The notes under the pieces: model-generated
Databases searched by the model: none
The model's input: only the letters and a program-made list of their open reading frames with translations
What the model was told of the DNA's origin: nothing
Shown here: piece after piece, positions 12,201 through 24,200 of the stretch
Numbering within the stretch: position 1 is the stretch's first letter
Layout of the letters: every line of letters starts with the position of its first letter
NCBI GenBank assembly: GCA_023238725.1
Contig: CM041553.1
Coordinates: 14,071,001 to 14,135,000, forward strand
Reading direction: 5' to 3'
DNA from: Scortum barcoo
Taxonomy: Eukaryota > Chordata > Actinopteri > Centrarchiformes > Terapontidae
DNA length: 64,000 bases
Program-made: the position numbers and the translations under genes

Positions 12201-15200
12201 TGATTTCCTTTGTGGTTCAAAAATGAATGAAAGATGCCGATCTACCTTTTTAATCTGCTTTAACCTCTGGGATCAAATATGCTCTGACGACTCTTCAAAG
12301 TCTGACATATTTATCAAATGTCACACTCTATAGGTTAAGAGCACCAACTGAGTCTAGTGAGCAATTTTGAACTAAATGTCACATGACGTATAAGAAACAG
12401 TTGATGTTGATGTGTTTTCAAATGTTACCGTGATGTTCATAAATAAATGATGCGTCAGTGGCTTCATGTACCGCCCTGCAGCTGCTGAGCTAAGTATCTC
12501 TGTTCTCTCTATTTATCACAGGCTTCCTAGGCAGTGAGTTTCAAATTATACTTGCATATTTCGACCTACTGACTTTTTTCCAGACTCGTGACTGGTGGGC
12601 ACCTCCAGTTATAAACTGGGGTGTTCGGGCCAGGGTACCCTGCCTGGTAAAATTAAGATCTCACTGGACGGAGTAGAGAAGGAGAAACTGTACTTCAACA
12701 CACACACACATACTGTGTGTATGTGTGTGTGTTGAAGTTATATAATTAGGCCCCAGTGTACATCTCACACAGCTGTTCAGTAGCATCAGACATTATATTT
12801 ACTGGGGCAGCTGAACTCTGCTTTGTTAATGTAGTCCACCTACTGATCAAAATCCTCAAAATCATTGTTGAATAGAAAATAAAAACAGGAAGTCATTCAT
12901 TAACAAATCCTTAACTTTATTTTAAATTTTATTGTCTCATTGAAACAGTTTGATGAAATCTCACCCGTTTGCTTTTTTCTTTTTCTTTCCTCTCCCTTTT
13001 TTCCAGCGTGGCTCCTGGTTTTGAAGCGATGAAGGACCAAAATATCTGTAACAAGATCATGGTCAAGCTCATTCAGAACTACAGCAATATATTCGAGGCT
13101 GACACAGCCAAAGAAGACAGCACAGAAGAACCGTCGACCCTTATTATTGTCAAGGTGTTGTATACTCATGGGAACACCAGATGCTCGTGTTTATATGAAC
13201 TAGATCTGTGCTGGTGGTCAGCTGGTAAGACAGCTAACTGTGAGTCACATGTTGACCCCATGCACTTTAAACAGCAGGAATTCATCTCTAGCCTGTGACC
13301 TCACCCTCTGCCTGTCCAAGAGGAGTGATTGTTCATATTTACGTAGTTATGCAATGTTGAGCTAAAATTGATTTCACTATCGATCTTATATCACAGCCTG
13401 GCAGGACGACCAACTCCTCCACAGGTGGCCGTTCTGAGTCTCTCTGCCTGTTGATTTATATTTGCTGCTTTGATGGCTGATGTCTTTATTGATTAGCTGG
13501 TTTGTCTGGTCCGCTGGATTTCCTGGCAGTGTCTTGCTGCTGCATCTGTAGCTGCTGCCGAAGGAAAATGTGGCTGCAAAAGCAAAACATTGAAAGGTCA
13601 ATTTCAGTCATGCTTAAGTCATTTGATTCTGGTTCAGTTTATTACTGATGTAATGCTGTCATAGGTGTGTGCCTGTTTTTTACAACGTCTTTGAACGTGG
13701 CTAAGACAATCATAACCAAGGACTGGAAAAAAGCAAAATGAGAGGAATGTTTACTGCTGCAGCAGCTGCAGCATGAATTTCCTTCTGAATATCATATCAC
13801 ATGAGTGGCACAGTGGTGTAGTGGTTAGCACTGTTGCCTCACAGCAAGAGGGTTCTGTGTGGAGTTTGCATGTTCTTCCTGTGCCTTGCGTGGGTTCTCT
13901 CTGGGTACTTCAGCTTCCTCCCACAATCCAAAAGACATGCAGGTTAGGTTAATTGGCGACTCTAAATTGCCCCTAGGTGTGAATGTGAGTGTGAGTGGTT
14001 TGTCTGTCTTTCTATGTCAGCCATGAGGTTTTGGAAAAGCTGTTTTCTAACACCAAAGCCATTTCTGTGTGCATCTGTGTAGGTTTCTGTGAGCTTTAAA
14101 GATGTTATCAGTGTCAGCTGACTTGTGTATGCTGTCTGGAATGGTAATTGAGTCACTCAGTGTGAATAGATGACGACCTTGTTAATAGTGTGAAACTGAT
14201 TGATAATATATCATTTGTCCTAAAATTAAGAGAGGAAACATCACATGCACTGCAGGGAAGTTTATAGTTTTATTTTTATACTTAGTTATACTTTATTATA
14301 ATAAAAACTCTAATTTTATTTTCCCCAAGAGCTGCTACTGTTGCATGTTACAATGATGTTAAAATAATATGTAGAAAAATATAACAATAGAAGATAAAAA
14401 ACTATTAGACTGAGTGGCACTGGTAAGCACTGTAGAGAGAGGGGAAGAGACCTGAAACTTATACTCGCTCTACTTTTTAAAATAAGAGCATTTCATCTTA
14501 CCGACTATTGCTTTTACTGGTGATTAAACAGTCTCTATTTAATACTGATGCCTGTTTATGATCTAGCTAAACAAATGAGACAGTGAGAAGATTCATATCT
14601 AATAATTATTTTTAATGCCTGCCACCAGGTTAAATTTTCCTGCAAAAAACAGATGAAACGGCACTGGGGTTTGCTCCGTGGAGGGAAGCAGAGGGAACAT
14701 GTAACCTTATGTTAGGTGAAACATGACTGCTTTTGTCCACAGGGAGCGCCAAAATCAACCCAGAAAAATGAAAAGTTCCATTGAGCTGCTTTAATAATAA
14801 TTATGCTTCTAGCTTACTTTAACTGTCTGTTTGCTGTTGTACAAATAGTAAACAGATATTCTATGGACTTTAAGGTTTTCTTTTGTTTTCTCTCTTTACA
14901 TCTTTTCAAGGCTGGACAGAAGAACCCATCCCAAAATGCAGACCACCTGAACAAATCCACTACTGGCACTCCAAAGTCGAGGCAGAGGAAAAAGAAGGTA
15001 CAGTAAACAGTTTCTTGCTGTCACTACTTACTGTGATTCATATCTCTCTTAAAAGGGGTTTGGCCCGATGATTGATACAGTTTATTTCTCACCTTTCCAA
15101 TGAATATTTCCTGCTGATTTATCTGCTGTATTGCCTTGGTGATGATTAGCCTGAGGCCGTCTCTCAGACTGTCTCTGCCGGCCTCACTGCCCAGTCACAT

Positions 15201-18200
15201 GATGTGATTTGATAAAGGCAATCTGCTGCAGGAAACAACAGCACACTTATTTGCAGTGGGAGACAAACATGGGCTTTGGTATGCACTTCCTGTGTTGTGG
15301 TATTATACAGATTAACCCTGCCTCGAAAGATGCATTTGGTCATAAATTTGATTATGGTTAAGGTTTAGAACTGTTCTGTTTGTCAATCTCACATAGATGC
15401 AATATCAGCTGCTCCTTTCTCATACTTATCTGTGATAAAATTAAATGATCTCACTATCATTGTTTTATATGCAGTTCTAAACTGAGATCTGCTGCCATAA
15501 ACGTGGTACACATATCAAGATCAGTGCAGAGATAAAAGAAATGCTGACTGACAGCAAGATAAGCTCAGGAGGGTAAAAACATCTACTGATGAGGGATGTT
15601 TGTCTCCCTCAGTAGTCAGTGAAAAAATGCTTTTAGCAGAGCTGGTATGTAACTTAAGCTTAAGATTGTTTTTGAATGGCTGAAGATACTTTAACCTTAA
15701 AGCTAAGAGGCTAAGCTAACTTTGATATAAATAGAAATACACAATTTACAATATAAATACAATTAGAAAAAGTTTTTTTAACTGAATCACCACCCACACA
15801 TCACCACCAAAGCTATACTATAATGTTTGGTAGTCTAGAAATGTGAGGAAGAGGTATTACAGGTCTATGAATTATACAGTATTTTATCAGGTCGGGGGTA
15901 GTGGTGAGAGAGAATAATAATAAACACAATAAATAAATAAACACACCCACACACACTCCAGTTAGAGAGCCATAAACATGTCTGTGGATTTATGATTCAC
16001 CGATCATTAGAAACGCTGTAATAAAAGGAGGGAGTTTATATAGAGTTTCTGAGCTTTGGACACAAAAAAGAATGCAGTTTTTACTACAGAGTATTACTTA
16101 TTCCTTGTTGAATTAGTAGAGCATTCCTGAAAATCATTTTGTTGCTATGAAAATGAAATGAAAATGTTTGTTTTCTGTTTGTCAGCAAACGTTCGTAAAC
16201 TAACAGCCACTATTTTAAAAGGCTAGTGGAAGTAGTTGTGGTTTTGTGGTATGGATCAGATTACAAAGAGACACTTCTGAAAAACACTAGACGTGAGAAA
16301 TTAGCTGTCACCAGTTCACAGAGGCCTGCAACAACTACATTTTCACTGTGGCAGATTAAAGAGAAGAAAGCAGACTTCAGTAAAAATATTAAGTTCTAAA
16401 TAGTAAGTTTTTTGATATTTTAGTCACAAACAAATTATTAGTTAATCCATGATTTAGAAACTAGGTCATATCCTCATTTTGGTTTGTCAGGCTTCTTTGC
16501 CATTTGGCCTGTTTAGCTCCTACTTGTCACTCTGTTTGAGCCCCTTTTTATGCATAGGCAGAAACTGAGAGCCGGGAACGGAGGCAGCAGGACGGGTCAG
16601 TGATTAACACTATTGAAATTGACCTGCAGTTTGAATTTTAGCCACGTCTGTTTGGAGTTTCTGTGACTCTGTGTAGGCTCATTCACTGTTTGTGTTTATA
16701 ATCATACTGTCATTTAGGTCATTTTGTGGTTTGTCTGTGAGAGATTTTATACACTATATAGTGGACTCAAATGTTCTGTTTTCTTACTTACCATAACTAT
16801 CATCATATATTGCACAGACAGAATAAATATATACATTTAGATAAATTGCAGCTCTCTACTTAGTATTCCCAATGAAGTGAGTAGTATTGAGTGAATAAAA
16901 GAACAGTTTCAGTTCCAGTTTTCTAATAAAGCAAAAATAAAAGCACCACTTACAAAGCAGAAAAAAACAACAAAGATGACAGCAGCATAGCACAAACACT
17001 GTTAAGTTCATTATCACAACACCCTTTTCTACCAAGATTTAAGGATGAGGACAAAGCAAGCTGACGTTCACAATGGTTTCCCCCCTTTTTTTGGGTTTTC
17101 TGTGAATGATAAATTTAGCTAAATCCATTAAAGAGCTCTGAGGGGCAAAATCCATACCAGGTCTAGTAAAGAAGCTTGTGGAGCTAATTATGTTCCCAAA
17201 GATTCACCCATTAAGGGCACAAATCACTAAAATGGAGGCAGTGTTCATAGATTTTAGAGCAACCCATTAAGTTAAAGCCTAAATGGAAATGTTCGGCTGA
17301 TAATTGGCGCAAAGACAAAAAAGGAAGCCTTTTAATCCGACCGATAAATGTTTGCATAGAGCCATGCCTCTTTCAGCATTGGTTGTTTTTGACCATCATC
17401 AATACCATTTCATACTGTTTACCACAGCCAGCCAGCTCTTTGGCCTCAGAGTCCTCTCCATATATACTGAGGGAAAGCCCTGTGACACATTCTTTAACAC
17501 CTCTCTCAGGCTTCCTTGGTTAATACTCAGCAAAAATGCCAAAAGGTTCTTCTAACAATGTGGCTGTGATTAGGTTAAGGTTCTTCTCCTACACTACAGT
17601 CGGCGGTTCACGCTGTTTATACCCACTCAGGGTCAGCACGGTAAGACAAACACCAGTCTAACCTTAGAGCTTTACAAGCTAACCTCTTTTTTCCCTCCTC
17701 TCTTCTTTTGTGGGTTTTTTATTGCTCTCTGCTTCACCTCAGAAGTTCTTCAAAATGCATGTTTTATTGTAACCAAAGCAAGCAAAGGTCGATTGCTCCG
17801 GCGTGTTTCTGTGAGTGTGTTTGGTTGGATGAGCTTGATTGTGGAGAAATGTCAGAAGTTGCGTATCATTTACCTTCCGTGCTGTCTCATATATCCTGTA
17901 ACGAGACTCACCTGCTGCTGGCGTTTCTCTCTCTGTGTAAAACAGACAAGGAAAGGGAAGAGTGACGGCATGGCTCAAGTTGCCCCTCAGCTCCGCCGCT
18001 CTGCTGGGCTGGACCGTGCCAGGCCTCTGTCCATACCAATAGTTCTGCCCCTGACCTCTGAGCTGAGGAGCCCTAGTCCAGAGACGATGGAGACAGCTCC
18101 CATTCCACTGGCTTGCCAAGACACCCCTGACACCGCCTCACAATTCAGCCACCTCGACGTCATCCCCCCTGGCAGCACGGATGCCCTCAGCAGGTCAGTG

Positions 18201-21200
18201 TGTCCATCAAAGAGCCTGCACCTGTGTCCAAGAAAATTACACCTACAAATTGGCATTTCTTGCAAGACACAGACTTGGAATAACAATATTAATTTTACTG
18301 AAATTATGTCATGACCAAATTACTAAATAGTAAAATTTGCTATGAATTAAGTCAGCGATTTAGATTTTTAGATGCTTTTTGTGCAGTTTATGCATCGTTT
18401 ATGCTTAAATGATGTGTTTCAAATGAATATCTTGAGCCCATCAGCAAGAGCAGAAAATTAAGCATGCACCAAAAACAGAATTCACTTACCCCGCAAAATA
18501 TAGTTAGCTACTCGTCAGGTTTTATGATTTCATTAGGTCCTATCTCTGAGCGTTCTTTATGACTGCTGTAAAGAAAACAGAGATCTAATACAAAACAAGG
18601 CTTCACTGCCAAATACAGAACATTAAACAATTTCGCAATTTCCACAATTTTTTTTTTTTTTTATTTTCTGAAGTACACTTCCAATGTGTACAAGAAGGGG
18701 GATTCTATCAGTATATATAGGTTATGACCACTGTTTGCACAGGTATCAGCTGAGGGTAGGGGTGAAGAATCCTTAATGTCTGACAGCGATCAGAGATCTA
18801 AAGCCTGAGCCTCGTGGCAGCGTGCCTTTGGCACACAAACAAGCCTATTATAAGAAGCTGAAACTGGAACCACTTGGTGTCGAGTGTCCTCAGTCCTGGA
18901 ATAGCAAGGCTACAGCTGTGTCTGTTGTTGGGGCTCTCGCTCTTTTGACCAGGGCCTTAGATTAGCATTAACCTTGACTATGATCACACCTGCACTGTTT
19001 GGCTGAACATCTCACCACTATGCTGTTTCAAAACCTCCTGCCACACTATCCAAATCCTGTTGATACACTCTGTATGTTTTTCCGTGGATAATTTTTCTTG
19101 ACACAGTGTGAGTGATACAGAGTGTCACCATTTGACCGACGATGGGCTGCACTGTAGTGGAAAAACTACAAAATATGATGTGAATTAAAGCAAATGTCAT
19201 ACATAAATGTCATATGTGTGATGTTGAAGCAATAAAATGAGAAATGATGACACGGCTATGGCTTCTACTACTGCTTGTCAAACACACCGGTGACCTTTAG
19301 TATGGCATTAATCAGAGTTTCAAACCGTGTCAGCACCAGATCTATTAACACATTACATAAAAGTTTAGTATGACACACAGTGGTGTGCTCCCACAAATCC
19401 CACTATACTGAATTACAAATCTCACTGCACACACTTATAATATATATTTTTTTTAAATCATATAAATGTAATGTAAAACAGGGTTTGTGGAACCTATTTT
19501 TGTCTTAGAATATGTAGTGCTCTTTTACGTTTCATTGGCAATAATAACTACGTTTATCATCCAAACAAATTTATGTAGTGTGTTTAAAAGAGTCTACCTC
19601 AGGTTTTCTTTGCACTTTATAACCAAGGTAATAAACCCTATTGCATGTGTGACCAGATGTTTCTGACTGCATGAAGAGACAAATATAATACTTCTAAGGT
19701 GGCAGGAGCTTTCCTCACCGTGTCAGGGTATCAGTAAATCTCCTGGTGGATGTCCCCCACACTCTTAAATTCTCCACCGCTGGTCGCATTGGGTGACTGA
19801 TGTACAGACAGCATGACGGGGGTTTCCAGTGAAGTGCGTCAGCAAAATGAACTCACTGGTATTTACTGATAGACACCTGCAGTGTGCAAAAAGGCTAAAA
19901 TGATTTTACCTCTTTTAATGCAAGAAGGCTTTTGATTCTCACGCGTAGTTTTTGACAAATTAAAGAGACTGCACCCTCCAAACATTCAAAGACAAAGCAT
20001 TTATGTGATACTAAAATGGTTACATTTTAAGTAGCTGCGATTTTGACACAGAAACTCATTGCAAATATGTGATAATCTTCCCTAAGTGGACCCATTTGTT
20101 TTCACGTCTGAAGCTGCTCTCATGCCTGCTTGTCAGCTTGCTCTCACTTTCCTATGGTATGTGTCAAACAAGTCTGTGTCAGCATAGAGAGCATACAGCA
20201 GCACAGTCAATTGGGCCACAACTGAATTAAACCTGTACAGAATGGCACTAGAATGTACTAGTTTTGTTTATTGTTCTATATTTCAATTAAAATGTTTTGT
20301 TTTCATAATTTTTTAACTACTAGCGTGATTTTTATTTTTGCCAGGTATGAAATAAGAAATCAAGATTTTAGGTGTGTTTGTTTTCACCTTGTTGCCTGAA
20401 AAGAAAATTATTTTTATCTATCTGATGACAAGCCATTAGATTTGACACATGCACCCTTCATTCCGGGAGTTACCCAGGTCCTGATTCAATCCACTACCTC
20501 ACACAGCAGCCACTAGAAATCAAATCATCATCCTCAGGGGTTCCCATTAGGGCTTTATTACATTAACATCTTTAACATATCACTTTGCCTTCACTTTGTC
20601 AAACTCATTAATCCAGTAATTTTGTATGCAACAGCACTCTCACAGGGCACAGGCTACACCAGCCAACATAGCAGCGTCATGTGAAATTATTATGTACGCA
20701 GCATTGCGTAGTTGCTCGTAGGGGATGCATACTGGCTTTTGTGTGGAGTTGCCATGGTTCACTGAATCTTGTGATGTAACCATTGGGTTTCTTAGAAGCC
20801 CATTGGAAATAGGTGGGAGTGAGGAACATTGCAGTGTGGTGTGAGTACAGGTTCCCTGCGGGTATAACGGTATTGTTGGCCGCCTGTCAGGAAGTCTCAT
20901 CCATCAGCCTGAAAGCCTGACAGCACATATTTACAGCAAGAGCCTGCTGGCTGGATGAGACTGGTTTTCTGCACTTTTGATGTTGGCGCATTTTTTTTTT
21001 CCAAATCTTTCCCTTATCATAGAAAGATTTCAGTTCTGTGAAGACTCCCAGACCAGAAGGTCATTGGATATCTAGAAGCACCAAGTGAAAGCCAGACTTG
21101 CTGTTTTATTCTTGGAGATATTCACAGTTCATTAAAGAGGCGTCTTTGGTTTTCTCATGAAGAGTGTTCAAGATACTAAGTTTCATGTCACACATGTTCA

Positions 21201-24200
21201 CTGACAGAAAGTCAGGTACCTCGCTTGATAGTTAAGGGAAAGGACTGCAGGTTCCAAGTCAGTGTATCTTCAGGTATAAATGCCAAAAACTCACTGGTTC
21301 TATTGAGGATTGGTTGCTTTTTCTTGATACATTTGGATTTTGAATAGTTTATCAGAAGATATGTGAAGGCGTCACTTTACTTTTGATTCCGTGAAATTGT
21401 GATGGTATTTTTTGTTAAATTCTTTTAGCCACTGCTAATGTCTTGATAATGCTGTCCTTGTAATGCAACACTACTTTATGTAAGTTTGAAGCATACTGAT
21501 ATATTCATCGATTCAACTGAGGTCTCCTAACTTACTCCTGACTAACTAATTGCTACTGATTTACTGCTAATTAAACACAAATGTGGTGGTTCTTCTGTGT
21601 GTCCTCTTGCCTTTAATACCAATACAGAGTAGCAGGTAATGTCATGTTAAAGAGACAACACAAAATAAGATGCAAGTGAGACCTTGCACTAAAGCCTTTT
21701 CCTCTGATGGAATGAGCATATACCAGGCATGGCTTAGCCGGGCTTATCCAACAAATACTTAAGGTCTTGACCACCGCACAGTTTGTGCTCTGAGGTATTT
21801 TAAGAATGTCCAGCACCCGTCAAAAAGACGATGGTTTGGGGGTCCTGAACGACTAGAGAGCTGAGGCACAGTGAGCTGTGCAGGTCCCAGCACCTCTTTG
21901 GCTCTTCATTAATCAATACAATAAATTGGAAAAAAAAAAAGATCGTATAGAGTCAAAGCATTTTGGATCTGTCTTAGTAGTAGTTTGTCCTCACCAGCCT
22001 ATTTTACAATTTGTAATACCAGCTCAAAGAATAGGTTTATGTATCTTTAATGTAATTTTTAGATAGAAAGAAGGTGTAAAAATTGATTATCAGAGGATGA
22101 ATCACAACTGTAACTGACAGCATTGAGCCAAATATAATGATGATACCTTCAAAATAGGGTTCACATCTCAAATTTAATAAGATCTTTAATTAGACCTCAC
22201 ACATGCTGTTGCGTGTTGTAGAGGGATTTTGGTGAAAGTAAGGCAGGAGGGAGGAGAGAGACCCAGCCAAAAATTACTGCAGCCAACTGGAGGATTTTTC
22301 AAGTGACCACCATCCACTAAGCCAGACTACTTTGTCTACAAATTTTTAAAAATGCTGAAAAAGTGGAGCGTGTCCAGATTTACCATCTTGTGGTAGTTTC
22401 CGGAGGGATCAGGCCTTTTCTGAGTACCCCTACAAAGCTTCTCGTTATCCCCTCAGTAAGGTAGTGGGTAAGCAGGATTTCCGCTTTTGCAATTCACGGC
22501 GGCAGTGACGGCACACATTATTTTAATACGCTTGCCAGACTGTGTAACACCATTTAAGAACATGGGTGTGGGGAAAACATTCACCACTGTGGCTCCAAAA
22601 CAATTTGGAAGTGTTTGTGAACTACACCTGCATCTAAATCATGGCTGGAGAAACACGCACACATTTCCTGTACCTTGTGTTCTTCGAGAAGACTTTTAAA
22701 GTTCAGTGAACTTTGGCCCATTTTGATTCCTGCCTGAACTGAAACCTAAATCCTTTGTTTTGAACCCGTTGAGGTGCGGCCCAAAGGGCCAAAGTGGTTT
22801 CCCCTCCCCCTTGACACGCCTGCCCCTTACGGTAAGCCACATGAGTGCACGTCACGTACCAAAACACACCAGAGAACCAAACAATCATTGAATGGTCCAC
22901 TCAATAACAACCCTGTCCTCTGTGCTTTAGAACATCTGAGACCCAACATGTTTACAACCCACATTGTTTACTGGCACAGTAGGCAAAGTTATCTGTTACT
23001 GGGAATAGTTTCAGTTTATATAAGACGTCAACCAAAAAAAATATCACTTTAATTAATGAGTAGAACCGCAATTAATAGATGTTTTTAATTAATCTGCAGA
23101 TTAAATCTTAAAAACTCTTTCGTTCTTTTGTTGCATGAAATGCCTAAAAAGCCCATTGTGATGTCTTGTCTGATAAATACCCAGTGGAATAGCTGAACTG
23201 TCAGAAAATCTGGAATTAAGGTTGTCTGCATCTGCTGTACCTGGTATGTCAGCACAGTTTTAAGCCTGAGCTTTTGTACAGTTCCTTTACATTTTATATC
23301 TGTAAATTGAGAGTGTTGGTAGAGTTCGTGTTGTTCTAACACGTGTTGGCTGGTCACAGGTGAACATCCAAAGAAAATCCCAATGGTGGTTTAAAGTGAT
23401 GAATAGTCTCCCTGTTGTGTCTGTTGTAGAGAAAATTAAGACATTTTTCACAGCAGACATTTTGACTTGTGATAGCTAAAAAAGCGTTGGCGTTTCTCAT
23501 AACATTAACAGTACCAGGATCCTGAAAGTGAAACAGCTGAATGGATTAAAGCCATCATTATTTTCATAATTTACACCCGTGCTTTCTGTAAAGTGACATA
23601 TTGAAAAATGCATGTGAAAACACAAATCTGGGTGATTTCCTGTTTTGACACACATTTAATATAAAACTTAGCTGTCGCAAAGTATCACTTAGCAAGGCAT
23701 GAGTGAATTTAGCAGTAAATAAATGTCTCATCAAGGACTAAAAAAAATGATATAAACATAAACACAGCCTCGATTCCACATTTGTCCTAAGGTCTAACAC
23801 TACAGATTTGGAGGCAGTGTTTTTCTTCCTGCTTTGACTTTAGAGGAGATAAACCAGCGTACAGCTCTGCTTAGGCAAACAAGACGTGATTATGAAATTT
23901 TCAGTCTGTATGCGCCAGGATATGAAAATGTTAAGCAAGCCCAAGACTCAGTGCCAACACTGAGTTCCTCTTATCGTTGCATAATTTCATCATGTGTTGC
24001 TGCCGCACATCCAGTGGCAGCAGCCTGCCTATATTCTAGAGCAGCACCCATTTCTCTTTTGCTTCATAATAATTACCAGAGACAAGTTCCACAAAGGCAC
24101 TTTTCTGTAGCACTGCATTGCTATTATTCTGCAGACAAAAGCCAGCCTTATGCTCCTATTTTCAGCCCCACTGACATGCAGTGATGAAGGGAGGGGGGTG

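Larger units (their letters stand above)
13155..14910 (+). other. fam13a intron 5
   Basis: Opens with 47 in-frame codons after the weak donor. Holds a tRNA-like-headed interspersed repeat (13801-14015) and one copy of a dispersed repeat (14640-14792). Confidence 0.5.

Noticed and set aside
13801..13860. Possible tRNA gene
   Set aside because: The gtagtggttagcac text resembles an A box, but there is no B box or cloverleaf; it is the head of an interspersed repeat.
17739..18286. Minus-strand open frames opposite fam13a exon 7
   Set aside because: Shadow frames of a G+C-rich coding exon.
23834..24184. 116-codon plus-strand frame before exon 8
   Set aside because: I considered a short-isoform first exon, but there is no donor in the right phase before exon 8 and the text shows no similarity.
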